Assembly (NCBI GenBank): GCA_946803715.1
Contig: CAMPET010000216.1
Location: forward strand, 56,363-120,362
Source of the DNA: Beroe ovata
Lineage: Eukaryota; Ctenophora; Nuda; Beroida; Beroidae
Length of the DNA: 64,000 nt
Direction of reading: 5' to 3'
This document shows, piece after piece, positions 37,501 through 48,989 of the stretch. The first letter of the stretch is position 1, and the number at the start of each line of letters is the position of its first letter. A program made the translations under genes and the position numbers. The notes under the pieces were generated by a model. The model searched no databases and was not told the DNA's origin. It worked only from the letters and a program-made list of their open reading frames with translations.

Positions 37501-39006
37501 TCGACCCCATCACTCTACTCACATTTGTCTCCCTCAGGTCTGAAGAGATCGTTCAGTCGTCGGGAAGCATCGCACACCACACTCTGCATCGCGACACTCT
37601 TCACACTCTGCTACACGCCAAGCGGTGTGCTCCGTGTGCTCTTCTTCCTCCAGCACATCGGTACATTGCTATAATAGTTTGAGAGTTAACGTGTTATGTT
37701 TCGAATCGAATAGAAGGGGGCATTCCGCATTATGGATAAAGGGGGTATGTTCAATAGAAGGGGAAGGGGGCATTAGGATTATTCAATGTTTCGGGAAATA
37801 TAATTTTCATAGAATTGAAGGTAGACAGATGTTGAAATTGATCAGATATCATGCCGCTGTCATAAAATGCTGTAAATATTTAGATAAACAAAGCTAACAT
37901 GGAAGAATATTTCAAAATATATCCTTGTGTTTGAAGACAGTTATTCCGCCCACAGGTGTGCTCCCCTTCTCGGTTTACCCTAGCGGAGAACCCTTCAAGA
38001 CAGTCTTCCTCTACATTTTCTTCCTGATCAACAATTACACTGTCACAGTGAACAGTTTTGCTAATCCAATACTCTACTGTATCCGGCAATACAGGTTTGC
38101 AGTCGATCACCACATAATAATTAATTTATCATTTTAATAGCTATTTTATCATGACATCACTGCGAGTTAACTCAATAGAAATATAGCTTCGCTTCTGCAC
38201 TTATGATATTAAACTCCCTCCCTCCGTAGAAGATCGGATGAAACTTGATGATTTACCACCCTAAAATGGGTAATCACCACGATTCTATTTCCTCGTGCTG
38301 AATCATGGTTCCTCAATCATTGGAAAATCGCCGCCATTTTCTCACCAGCCTCTCTCCCTCAGCAAATATATATCATATCCTGATATCCAATCCTCGGTTC
38401 AATTCTCTGCCGATTCACTGACAAATGTCGAATCTGACAGTTAATAAACTCTGTAATAACCGCAACCTATCTCTTCATCCCTCAATCAATCACAGAAGTG
38501 TCACGATCAGTTCTGATATAGGAAATTTCGTTTCACGACGACTATTGGAACTTTTATTATGAATAGGAGGATCATTAACAATGATTAAGCTATAGCAATA
38601 AGACTGAAGCGTTATATTGCAATTCATCTGTCATGAATCAACGTCGAAGTTCGGACAATATTTTCAGAATTAATCGCACCGATACTCGATAGTTATTAAT
38701 ATCACTGATAATCAACCTATTCAGAAATATGACGATATGCCAGCGCTTCTTTTCTGTTCGTCACGATATTTCGCGACCTATCCAAATTAAAGATACCCCG
38801 CACTAAGAATCTCATTTCCCCTCCTAACCCCTGTTATTTCCAGGCGAAGTGCCAGCATGAGTAAAATGTACGATGTTCCTAAAGTGGAGGGGGACCCACA
38901 TACTTCCTACTCTCTGAGTAGCAATCTGCGGTGTAGCAATGTTATCATGACCAAACAGACGGGAGTGTGCATGCGCGACATCAGAGATCGATCAAATATC
39001 ATGTGA
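31548..39006 (+). CDS. Rhodopsin-class (class A) G-protein-coupled receptor 2, orphan
   Basis: Nine exons close in frame to 350 residues: 31548-31612, 31837-31967, 34366-34544, 35834-35925, 36109-36175, 36415-36508, 37538-37660, 37956-38094, 38844-39006. TM1 has the GN pair (LGTLGNIWMF), split by an intron. TM2: LCITDFITCCFTSPFS. TM3 carries FLCNLMPIMSLYL and ends VARL instead of DRY, before PLRYKNL. ECL2 is a short exon without cysteine, so the usual TM3-ECL2 disulphide cannot form. TM6 has CYTP; TM7 ends with an orthodox NPILY, then a short tail. The start (tandem ATG at 31548 and 31551) lies just after a CAG acceptor-like site. It shares two intron positions and phases with GPCR 1. Ligand unknown; the missing DRY and disulphide make it an atypical receptor. 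Confidence 0.85.
32019..32995. repeat. False duplication at a single-N join within GPCR 2 intron 2
   Basis: Sequence 32019-32502 is repeated at 32504-32995, on either side of the single N at 32503. The left piece stops at CCTACTCTCACAC, where the right copy reads CCTACTGTCACAC and continues. As at 3180, this looks like overlapping haplotype contigs that were not merged. Confidence 0.85.
32700..33990. repeat. ~540-bp tandem repeat in GPCR 2 intron 2
   Basis: Blocks such as GACTCCACACTTTT (32888, 33432), TTCCACCAAATCATCTCTCC (32962, 33505) and AGGGCCAAAATT recur at about 540-bp steps, with a third, degenerate unit to about 33990. These repeats continue without Ns and look genuine, unlike the copy at 32019-32502. 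Confidence 0.75.
34559..34665. repeat. 12-bp minisatellite just after a splice donor
   Basis: About eight copies of ATGACTGTCACC (two with an extra CACC) begin within about 15 bp of the exon end at 34544 in GPCR 2. Confidence 0.92.
35518..35590. repeat. Short minisatellite (CGTGTAACCAT-type units)
   Basis: Four imperfect units of GTAACCAT plus 7-9 bp in the intron before GPCR 2 exon 4. Confidence 0.7.
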
Positions 39007-39451
39007 TCCAGCTGAAAATGACTCAATCATAGAAATATTATGTGATGGAGGCTAAGCATCACGTGACTCACCATAGCTACTCGTGATTCAACATACCACA
39101 CGTGGCTTTACATAACTACAGGTGATTCAGCACACGTGGCTTAACGTTTTGCATCAACGGAACACAAACAACTGTTTGAACCAACTGTAAGAGACAACTG
39201 TTGAAACCGATCGTTCAGTCATGGACCCTGGCAGACTATTTCATGAGAACATTATCCCAGACTCTCAACTGTGAATGAACAACTGTCATTGTTTTACGTT
39301 TTATCTACTTGTTCGATGTTAAACCTGTAGATAACTTGTTGTATTTGGTGAGAAGTCAATATCTCTCGATATTACGAAAAAGAAGTTAAGATTAAATCGC
39401 TCGACATACTGAGTCTCCAACGTCTATGCGCATCGAACCCGGGTTTCCAAA

Positions 39452-42255
39452 TCACGATTTAAAGTTCTCTAATCCTGGCATAATGTAAGCAACATTATCG
39501 AGCATCTTGATCTGACTTTCCACCGGGATGACGTTCAGTTGTTCTATATGTGAGGAGAGATAGAGAAGAGGAGCCGATGCGCATAGCAAACAGTCCAGCA
39601 GATTGGTGAGAAGAGCGGAAACGGTTAGTTCGCGGTAACCCTCCCTTTCGTATAGCTGCAAATACATTGAAGTTCGTGTTGAGATTGCCAGTTTTGAGGG
39701 ATGGCGCGAATTTTATTGCGATATGCGCGCGAAACCATAGCGCGCGCGATTCGATCAAGGATAAATTAGATTTACGCGCGAACGTTTTATAAGAAATGTC
39801 GTTCGGTTTCTGCTGAAATAACGGAATGTGACAAGTGGCAATCGTAAACTAAGTCGTGGTCACCTCACTAGTAATCTCTCCCATTTTCGTGATGGAATCC
39901 CCCAGTAGTTTGAGATGGGCGGCCAAATCCAATGCTTCTGGTGGCCCATCGGGTGGCAGGGGTGCTAACATTCTCTTCTTCTTCTTCTTAGGGGCTGACA
40001 CCTGGCAATTTGGTAGGTTACAAGTTATAACGGGAACTGTTAGTAGCAGACTTGGGAAACAAAGCTAAATGAATAATAAATAATGAATAGTCTGCCGACT
40101 AATTTCAGACGAAATTGTAATTACGTTTGAGTTTTCTTCAATTTCCTGCGTTTTCCAGTACTCCTTATCAGCATCATCCAATTCCGACCACATTTTGCCG
40201 AGTTTGCAGGTGATTTCTGACCCTTTGAGCTCTGCGAGTATGATGAAAGGTGACAATCTTGTCCGAAAGTTAAGAAACAGAGTAATTACCAATCCGCCGA
40301 TGTACAAAAATTCGCGAGAATCATTAATCGGGGCGACAAAACTCCTTATCCGCCTAAAACATGTCAGTTTGAGTGAGCATTTGAAGATAGCTCCCAAACG
40401 GATAAACCGATTGACTTGAAACTTCTACCATAGCTCAAAGACCGTTAGAAACTCGGACAACCAAAATTCCACGTCAATCTGATAATCGTTTGCCAACATA
40501 AGGGCCGACATAACCCCTTATCCGCCCAAAAAATGTCAGTTTGGATGAGCAATTGAGGATAGCTCCAAAACAGATTGAACGATTGACTTAAAACTCCTAT
40601 CAGAGCTCAAGGAGCATTAGAAAACCAAACAACCAAAATTTAACGTCAGTCTGATAAACGATTCCCAAGTTGAGGGCTGACATAATCCCTTATCCACCCA
40701 ATACATGAGAGTTTGAGTGAGCATTTGAGGATATCTCCTAAACAGATTGACCGATTGACTTGAAACTTCTACAATAGCTCAAGTACCATTAGAAACTCGG
40801 ACAACTAAAATTCCACGTCAGTCCGATAATCGGTTCCCAACTTAAGGGCCGACATAACCCCTTATCCGCCCAAAAAATGTCAGTTTGGATGAGCAATTGA
40901 GGATAGCTCCAAAACAGATAGACCGATTGACTTGAAACTTCTAAAATAGCTCAAGTACCATCAGAAACTTGGACAACCAAAATTCCACGTCAGTCCGATG
41001 ATCGGTTGCCAAGTTAACATAACCCCTTATCCGCCCAAATCACGTCAGTTTGAGTGAGCATTTGGAGAGAACTTCCAAACGGATGGACCGATTAACTTGA
41101 AATTTTTACCATAGCTCAAGGACTATTAGAAATATGGACAACCAAAATTTCACCTCAATCTGATAATTGGCTCCTAAGTAAAGGGCCGCTGATAGAAAAC
41201 AGTTTAGAAACAACAGTTCTGATACAAGTGTAGACTGTAGATTACCGGGAAACTCTTTGGCAACACTTGATCTCATATGCCGAGAATAGAGCAGGTATGC
41301 TGACACACGCCTGTGACGTTTTTCCTTTTTTGCACCTTTCATCTTCCGCTTCTTACCAGCCTCCATCTAAACAAACAAGTTGTGTGGTGAGCGGTATGAG
41401 AGGAAAGGGAATAGGATAGTGGGGTCAAAATTGATGTATTTAATGTATGTTATTGATTGAACTGTGCACATTGTACATTGTTCACTAAATATAAGGTGAA
41501 GAATTATAAGAATCATGATAGTCCTCAATGAACCTCTGATTTAGAAGGTTTTGGTTTCAGAGTGAGTTTTCTCCGTTTCTCAATTGCAGCAATCTGGTCG
41601 GGATCACGCTTTGGGGCTTGTCCTGCGGAAGGAGTGTCAACAAAGAGTGGTGTCAAGAGTCGTGTCAAGAGTGGTGTCAGAAGGAAAACCTTGTGGAGAG
41701 GAGAAAGTGACAAGAGAAAATAGTCCAGAGATACGTGCTGTCGACATGCCGTTTGGTGGTGTAAGTTCCAAGGTGATAATATCAGTTCTTAAGACCCATT
41801 TTCAACGGGATTTTAGAGGGATATCTGTAACTAGGCATAGAAGAGAATAAATCAGTCAGCAATCTTGAATAGTGACAACCATTCTTTCTATAGTTTATAC
41901 CTTCATCCATGACTTCTTCAAGCACAGGTTCGTGTTTTGGGGGTATTGGGTCATTATCAACAGTTGTGATTATCTCCTCTTGGACAGTCACCATCTGATC
42001 TTCAGGAATCGTAAGAGAAGATAGCTGAAACGTGATTTCATATGTACGATAAATTTGGTTTGTCAATGTCAGCTCTAGGTTTTCCATTACACCAACATAA
42101 CTGATTTGATAGCAATAGATCAGTTGCCTGAAATGTGACCATCAGTTCATATTGAATATTTGAGTGGAACTAGAAATGGGAAAACATCAATCCATACTCA
42201 CTTCCTCAACCACAACATTTTCATCTTTTCTGTCAAAGAAACCTCTGCTTTCCAT
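39452..42255 (-). CDS. HMGXB4: HMGXB4 orthologue (HMG-box protein), N-terminus uncertain
   Basis: Nuclear HMG-box protein of the HMG2L1 family. Minus-strand exons in transcription order: 42255-42202 (tentative), 42100-41901, 41622-41534, 41366-41246, 40231-40125, 40001-39864, 39655-39452; phases close to a TGA at 39452-39454. The HMG box spans two exons: KRHRRVSAYLLYSRHM..AKEFP and ELKGSEITCKLGKMWSELDD. A lysine run follows, then the family-specific C-terminus: DLAAHLKLLGDSI, a leucine-rich NLLDCLLCASAPL segment and DNVAYIMPGL. These match the vertebrate HMGXB4 C-terminus in order and spacing. About 304 residues are visible, shorter than the roughly 600 in vertebrates; the long Lys/Ser-rich N-terminus is reduced or its exons are missed. 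The first exon is placed only because frame and phase fit. CNTD1 lies head-to-head on the other side of the assembly gap. Confidence 0.87.
40320..41188 (-). repeat. 172-bp tandem repeat, about 5 diverged units, in an HMGXB4 intron
   Basis: Units begin near 40376, 40549, 40720, 40892 and 41057. They are reverse-complement relatives of the array at 45747-48818, for example CCTTATCCGCCCAAAA versus TTTTGGGCGGATAAGG. They fill most of the intron that splits the HMG box. Confidence 0.92.
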
Positions 42256-42689
42256 CTAGGTAATAATTCGGAAGTTTAAATTAGAATATTGATATGGACT
42301 AAAGTTGAGATTTACACTTCTCAAAAGATCTTCAAAGGTATGTTCTTCCAAGGCTTAAGGCCTCCAACTTCTCTTATAGTTCCTCTTTAAACAATATCTG
42401 CTCTGATCTATCAGATCAGTCAAGGAGTAGCACATAAATTTCTGGGAAACAGATAATAACATTCTCATTAGTGCAAGGAGAAGGAAAAGACATGCACATG
42501 AATATATAAAAGCAACATCAAGGTATTCACCATGTCATCCCAACATCAATTTGAGGCAGTCATATCCTTCCAAGTGTGTTTAGCAAAGTGATCTAGTTTG
42601 ATTGAAAATGAGAAATCTGGAATACGAATACCAATGGATCTAGGTGCATTTGCTGAGGAAGAATGCAAAGGGAGCCTGAGTCAAAACAT

Positions 42690-42924
42690 ACACACATTCA
42701 CACATTTACACACATATATATACACACATATAAATAAATAAATAAATAAATAAATAAAACTTTTTGCCTTCAGGCAACTCTGTTCTGACACTTCACTCTT
42801 CATAAATTTAATTCATTGAATTATGTACCCATACAGGGTACTCCCCACGAAACAAAAGGTCTTCAGTTAAGTTCCATATATACACACATATACACACACA
42901 TATACACACACATATACACACACA
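42690..42924. repeat. Microsatellites (ACACAT, AAAT) leading into the assembly gap
   Basis: Runs of CACACATATA, a TAAATAAATAAA run near 42730-42757 and another ACACATATAC run ending at 42924. Confidence 0.95.
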
Positions 42925-43189
42925 NNNNNNNNNNNNNNNNNNNNNNNNNNNNNNNNNNNNNNNNNNNNNNNNNNNNNNNNNNNNNNNNNNNNNNNNNNNN
43001 NNNNNNNNNNNNNNNNNNNNNNNNNNNNNNNNNNNNNNNNNNNNNNNNNNNNNNNNNNNNNNNNNNNNNNNNNNNNNNNNNNNNNNNNNNNNNNNNNNNN
43101 NNNNNNNNNNNNNNNNNNNNNNNNNNNNNNNNNNNNNNNNNNNNNNNNNNNNNNNNNNNNNNNNNNNNNNNNNNNNNNNNNNNNNNNNN
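42925..43189. other. Assembly gap (265 Ns)
   Basis: A run of Ns beginning inside a dinucleotide-type microsatellite. The gap lies upstream of HMGXB4 and could hide its 5' exons. Confidence 0.99.
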
Positions 43190-43394
43190 AAATTTGAATA
43201 AGAGGAGTGAAACAAAAAGAATGATACAATAGGTATTCAATCAACAGAACCATCTTACTCTTAGGTTGAGCTACTCTTAGAGTTATGCACTTATGCATAG
43301 ACGCATAGTTAGAATCATCCATAATTCTTCAGTTATTTCCACAATTAATCATACGCCCATCTTTGTCCAAGTTTCGGAAACAAAATGATTTTGA

Positions 43395-43500
43395 GTCTAT
43401 TGCATATGCGCGGCGCGACGCAAAATTTAGTCGATACGTGCAAATGACACTCGTACGTCGCGCGCGAACGCCGAATAGCGCGGACCCCAGTTCCGGGGTT
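43395..43500. repeat. GC-rich dispersed repeat block
   Basis: CGCGGCGCGACGCAAAATTT and GTCGCGCGCGAACGCCGAAT lie in AT-rich flanks; composition and motifs resemble the elements at 5 and 58.6 kb. Confidence 0.4.
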
Positions 43501-43642
43501 GCCTATAGTGCAATATGCATATTCACCAGTTTATGTTGTTACGAACATTTTACTGTAGCAATAAAACGAGCGTTGATCTGTTGTAATATTTCAATTCATC
43601 TGTCATGAATCATAATCATACATCTCAAATTTGATTGTAATA

Positions 43643-43694
43643 AGTAGTGTTGATAAGTGGTGATAAGTAGTGTTTTAAACTTATCAACACTACT
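43643..43694. repeat. 16-bp perfect inverted repeat
   Basis: AGTAGTGTTGATAAGT at 43643-43658 and its exact complement at 43679-43694, about 200 bp upstream of the CNTD1 start. Confidence 0.85.
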
Positions 43695-43893
43695 AATCAC
43701 CAGTTTATATTTTGATATTTTTTTCATGAGTCTTTTTTACCTGTCTGCAATATAGAGATTCCATCGATTTTATGACTCCATACTTAGTAGTAGGTTCATC
43801 TATCATAGGTCACATTATGTTTAACCACATGTATTACTCACTACTTAGTACTAACCTTTCTCAGCTATTATACTTACTAATCCCAACAGAATT

Positions 43894-44721
43894 ATGATCG
43901 ACCATATTGTCAACATATCAGATATAGATACGTCAGCAATTGTGGAAGATGTTTTCGAAACCATCAGCAAAAAGAATCAACTATTATCATCAAATCACAA
44001 CTGTCAGTATTTCCTCAACAAAAAGCTTCCTGAAATCATCTTCAGTCTCAGCAAACTCTTTAAACTTGCACCTGAAGTAAGGTATTTTGCTGTAGAACTA
44101 TTTAATGCATTTTCAAACAAATATATATCATTATACAATCAGAGGAAGGATAAAATGATCAGTTTTTGTTCAAAGAGTTCACTCTACATCCTTGTCTGTC
44201 TGCAAATAGCTAGCAAAATGTCAAGTCATTATAAGGCTATTTCCCAGAGGCATGTCATAAACCAGATGCATCTGGCTAGTGGACAGCACAGGATCACAAA
44301 AAGTGATGTAATGAATGCTGAACTGGAAATACTCCAATTGGTAGATTATGATTTGAACTTCTTGTTGCCACTTGACATAATTGATGTGTTACTGTATTTC
44401 CTACAGAACTTTCTGAAGGAGGTAAATCAGGCAGGTTTGCAGAATTGTGCAAAGTTGAAGGAAACATGTTCTCATATTCTTGAAATGGTGTATCTGAGAC
44501 AACACTACATTCTCAAAAGTTTTCACGGAGATTCGAGTATCAAGGCTTGTGATCAAATTCTTTTATCCATCTCAGTGATTTGTGTTGCTGTATTCATCAT
44601 AGATGATAATCTGAGTGAGGATGTGGCAACGTTTTTATCCAAGAAATGCAATTATGATCTTAGTGTTGTATTGAAAATGAGTGTTTGTGTAACAGAAAAT
44701 GTCTATAAGGCCAGGGATTGA
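43894..44721 (+). CDS. CNTD1: CNTD1-like cyclin, meiotic crossover factor; intronless CDS
   Basis: 275-residue cyclin-fold protein. In mammals and nematodes (COSA-1) CNTD1 marks and matures meiotic crossover sites. The cyclin box is recognisable: LYILVCLQIASKMSSHYKAI corresponds to the LLCVQLASKLS region of vertebrate CNTD1, then a helix ending MNAELEILQLVDYDLN, LPLDIIDVLLYF and ETCSHILEMVYLRQHY, in the same order and spacing as CNTD1. No cyclin destruction box is seen. The coding sequence has no intron, but a good 3' splice site (CCCAACAG) lies only 4 bp before the ATG, so the mRNA is likely spliced in its 5' leader. Start chosen as the first ATG after that site. Other cyclin-like families remain possible, but the match in segment order is good. 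Confidence 0.78.
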   Translation: MIDHIVNISDIDTSAIVEDVFETISKKNQLLSSNHNCQYFLNKKLPEIIFSLSKLFKLAPEVRYFAVELFNAFSNKYISLYNQRKDKMISFCSKSSLYILVCLQIASKMSSHYKAISQRHVINQMHLASGQHRITKSDVMNAELEILQLVDYDLNFLLPLDIIDVLLYFLQNFLKEVNQAGLQNCAKLKETCSHILEMVYLRQHYILKSFHGDSSIKACDQILLSISVICVAVFIIDDNLSEDVATFLSKKCNYDLSVVLKMSVCVTENVYKARD

Positions 44722-45250
44722 TAAGGTCCATGTATTGATGATTATTGCGTTTTTATATTAATTATTCATACTTATTTATTAATGCCTTTTGCTATGATCA
44801 TTTGTATATTTTGATTGTTGCAATCATTATCTATGGGAAAAGAAACAAATCTTTATTGGGTTAACTTTGCGGTTTGCAAGATTTTCGTTCATGACTGCCT
44901 CATTTTCGTATCACTGCTGTTGTTATTATAGAGTAGACCTTTCTCATATTTATTATCCATTTCTTAACTTAACATTAGTTATTATTGAATTCAAATGATA
45001 TTTGATTTATCATGTCTTGACCTGTTATCGAAAGTATAGATATCAATTTTCTGATACAAGCCATAGTTTCAATCATTTCAACAGCGAAATATGATCAATC
45101 TTCAGTTATGCATCAGGAGGAGCATAAAATGCAAATTTATTAAAAATGTGTTGCATTCAATGAGCAATATGTCAATCTGCTGATTACTTGACTATCTATG
45201 AACACTTTCAGAATTCAGGTAAGCATGTACTGTCAGATGCTACAGACAGC
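44722..45250. other. CNTD1 3' flank, no gene seen
   Basis: AT-rich, with several AATAAA-like and poly-T stretches; presumably 3' untranslated region and spacer. Confidence 0.4.
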
Positions 45251-45399
45251 TGAGATTGGACTGCGAACAAGGTTTGATGTGGTTATTACTGATTGACTTA
45301 AAAGGCTGCCGGACAACTGCGCAACGCGTTTGTCACAGAGATATATCTTGGTATAGAATCCTCATTCCAATAATTCAACGGCTTTCCTGCTCCCTTTGT

Positions 45400-45724
45400 C
45401 CTATTGACCGACAAGTTGCTCCGTTTCACATCGCATTTGCATCTGTGAAACAAGTCAACGTCGTCGGATAATGTCTGCATCTCAGCAGGGGGCCAGAAGA
45501 CAGAAACACCGACCTACAATTAGAGAGCTGAGACAGTGTGGTTAATTTGGGCAATCGATAGTGATAGTAACGTGCGAGTCATCTTCATCATCATCGTAAA
45601 AACGGATTAGACAGAACCCAGGTGAGTCTTATAGATTCGATGATATCGATACACATTTCGGTCGCCTCATGGGTTACTAAATCACAACTAAAATTGAACA
45701 AGTCAACGTCCTCGGATAATGTCT
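45400..45724 (+). pseudogene. Degenerate pieces of a Ly6/uPAR-type locus
   Basis: CAAGTCAACGTCGTCGGATA at 45451 and CAAGTCAACGTCCTCGGATA at 45699, each followed by ATGTCT, match the last codons and 3' flank of the intact Ly6/uPAR gene (51438 on: AGGTCAACCTCATCGGATAG then TGTCTTCTGT). Between them, 45500-45622 resembles 49075-49233, including TTAGACAGAACCCAG followed by a GTGAGT donor. No cysteine-rich domain is left. These look like remains of a duplicated gene. Confidence 0.55.
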
Positions 45725-45746
45725 TCTGTTAATCACTAAGTAGGCA

Positions 45747-48700
45747 GTAATGGTCCTTGAGCTATGATAGAAGTTTCAAGTCAATCTATCGATCCGTTTG
45801 GGAGCTATTCTCAAATGCTCACTCAAACTGACACGTTTTGGGCGGATACGAGGTTATGTCGGCCCTTTACTTGGGAACCGATTATCAGATTGACGTGAAA
45901 TTTTGGTTGTCCGAGTTTCTCATGGTTCTTGAGCTATGGTAGAAGTTTCAAGTCAATCGGTCGATCCGTTTGGGAGCTATGCTCAAATGCTCACTCAAAC
46001 TGACACGTTTTGGGTGGATAAGGGGTTATGGTGGCCATTACCTCGAGGACCGATCATCGGGTTGACGTGAAATTTTGACTGTCCGAGTTTCTCATGGTCC
46101 TTGAGCTATGGTAAATGTTTCAAGTCAATCGGTCGACCCGTTTGGGAGCTATCCTCAAATGCTCACTCAAACAGACATGTTTTGGGTCGATAAGGGGTTA
46201 TGGCGGCCACTAACTCGGGAACCGATCATCGGATTGACGTGAAATTTTGGTTGTCCGAGTTTCTAATGGTCCTTGAGCTATGGTAGAAGTTTCAAGTCAA
46301 TCGGTCGATCCGTTTGGGAGCTATCCTCAAATGCTCACTCAAACTGACATGTTTTGGGTCGATAAGGGGTTATGGCGGCCACTAACTCGGGAACCGATCA
46401 TCGGATTGACGTGAAATTTTGGTTGTCCGAGTTTCTAATGGTCCTTGAGCTATGGTAGAAGTTTCAAGTCAATCGGTCGATCCGTTTGGGAGCTATCCTC
46501 AAATGCTCACTCAAACTGACATGTTTTGGGTCGATAAGGGGTTATGGCGGCCACTAACTCGGGAACCGATCATCGGATTGACGTGAAATTTTGGTTGTCC
46601 GAGTTTCTAATGGTCCTTGAGCTATGGTAGAAGTTTCAAGTCAATCGGTCGATCCGTTTGGGAGCTATCCTCAAATGCTCACTCAAACTGACATGTTTTG
46701 GGTCGATAAGGGGTTATGGCGGCCACTAACTCGGGAACCGATCATCGGATTGACGTGAAATTTTGGTTGTCCGAGTTTCTAATGGTCCTTGAGCTATGGT
46801 AGAAGTTTCAAGTCAATCGGTCGATCCGTTTGGGAGCTATCCTCAAATGCTCACTCAAACTGACATGTTTTGGGTCGATAAGGGGTTATGGCGGCCACTA
46901 ACTCGGGAACCGATCATCGGATTGACGTGAAATTTTGGTTGTCCGAGTTTCTAATGGTCCTTGAGCTATGGTAGAAGTTTCAAGTCAATCGGTCGATCCG
47001 TTTGGGAGCTATCCTCAAATGCTCACTCAAACTGACATGTTTTGGGTCGATAAGGGGTTATGGCGGCCACTAACTCGGGAACCGATCATCGGATTGACGT
47101 GAAATTTTGGTTGTCCGAGTTTCTAATGGTCCTTGAGCTATGGTAGAAGTTTCAAGTCAATCGGTCGATCCGTTTGGGAGCTATCCTCAAATGCTCACTC
47201 AAACTGACATGTTTTGGGTCGATAAGGGGTTATGGCGGCCACTAACTCGGGAACCGATCATCGGATTGACGTGAAATTTTGGTTGTCCGAGTTTCTAATG
47301 GTCCTTGAGCTATGGTAGAAGTTTCAAGTCAATCGGTCGATCCGTTTGGGAGCTATCCTCAAATGCTCACTCAAACTGACATGTTTTGGGTCGATAAGGG
47401 GTTATGGCGGCCACTAACTCGGGAACCGATCATCGGATTGACGTGAAATTTTGGTTGTCCGAGTTTCTAATGGTCCTTGAGCTATGGTAGAAGTTTCAAG
47501 TCAATCGGTCGATCCGTTTGGGAGCTATCCTCAAATGCTCACTCAAACTGACATGTTTTGGACGGATACGAGGATATGTCGGCCCTTTACTTGGGAACCG
47601 ATGATCGGATTGACGTGAAATTATGGTTGTCCCGAGTTTCTAATGGTCCTTGAGCTATGGTAGAAGTTTCGGGTCAATCGGTCTATCTGTTTGGGACCTA
47701 TCCTCAAATGCTCACTCAAACTTACAAGTTTTGGGCAGATAAGGGGTTATGTCGGCCTTTAACTTTTGAACCAATTATCGGATGGACGTGAAATTTTGGT
47801 TGTCCGAGTTTCTAATGGTCCTTGAGCTATGGTAGAAGTTTCAAGTCAATCGGTCGATCCGTTTGGGAGCTATCCTCAAATGCTCACTCAAACTGACATG
47901 TTTTGGGTCGATAAGGGGTTATGGCGGCCACTAACTCGGGAACCGATCATCGGATTGACGTGAAATTTTGGTTGTCCGAGTTTCTAATGGTCCTTGAGCT
48001 ATGGTAGAAGTTTCAAGTCAATCGGTCGATCCGTTTGGGAGCTATCCTCAAATGCTCACTCAAACTGACATGTTTTGGGTCGATAAGGGGTTATGGCGGC
48101 CACTAACTCGGGAACCGATCATCGGATTGACGTGAAATTTTGGTTGTCCGAGTTTCTAATGGTCCTTGAGCTATGGTAGAAGTTTCAAGTCAATCGGTCG
48201 ATCCGTTTGGGAGCTATCCTCAAATGCTCACTCAAACTGACATGTTTTGGGTCGATAAGGGGTTATGGCGGCCACTAACTCGGGAACCGATCATCGGATT
48301 GACGTGAAATTTTGGTTGTCCGAGTTTCTAATGGTCCTTGAGCTATGGTAGAAGTTTCGGGTAAATCGGTCTATCTGTTGGGGACCTATCCTCAAATGCT
48401 CACTCAAACTTACAAGTTTTGGGCAGATAAGGGGTTATGTAGGCCTTTAACTTTTGAACCAATTATCGGATAAACGTGAAATTTTGGTTGTCCGAGTTTC
48501 TAATGGTCCTTGAGCTATGATAGAAGTTTTAAGTCAATCGATCAATCTGTTTGGGAGCTATCCTCAAATGCTCACTCAAACTGACATGTTTTGGGCGGAT
48601 ACGAGGTTATGTCGGCCCTTTACTTGGGAACCGTTCATCAGATTGACGTGAAAATTTTGTTGTCCGAGTTTATAATGGTCTTTGAGCTATGGTAGAAGTT

Positions 48701-48818
48701 TCAAGTCAATCGGTTTATCCGTTTGAGAGCTGTCCTCAAATGCTCACTCAAAGTGGCATGTTTTGGGCGGATAAGGGGTTATGTCGGCCCTTTACTTGGG
48801 AACCGATTATCAGATTGA
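45747..48818 (+). repeat. 172-bp satellite array, about 18 units
   Basis: Units start with ATGGTCCTTGAGCTATGGTA; starts at 46266, 46438, 46610, 46782, 46954, 47126, 47298 and 47470 are exactly 172 bp apart and look identical by eye. Outer units at both ends are diverged. Two variant units (from 47643 and 48331), with GGGACCTATCC and ACTTACAAGTTTTGGGCAGA, are 688 bp (4 x 172) apart, with three standard units between. No long reading frame is present. Confidence 0.97.
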
Positions 48819-48989
48819 ACTACATATATGAGTTAATACAGTACGGCGCCGCGACTCGGTTGTAATTTAAGTCTACTTTTTCATCATCTAGAGTGATATT
48901 CGTCGGAACGTACGTGCGCCGCGCAGCAACCTTCGCGCCCTCGCACTTCACACTTGTATCAATGGTTTCCCCTTCAATATCTTCATTTT

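Noticed and set aside
42202-42255. Start codon at 42255 as HMGXB4 translation start
   Set aside because: Reading from that ATG runs into a stop in the next exon; only the other frame continues, so the exon is internal if real.
45256-45471. 71-residue frame ending like the Ly6/uPAR protein (QVNVVG)
   Set aside because: No signal peptide or LU-domain cysteine pattern; treated as part of a decayed copy rather than a gene.
45747-48818. Regular repeats taken as a CRISPR array
   Set aside because: Units are contiguous 172-bp satellite repeats without unique spacers, in a eukaryotic genome.
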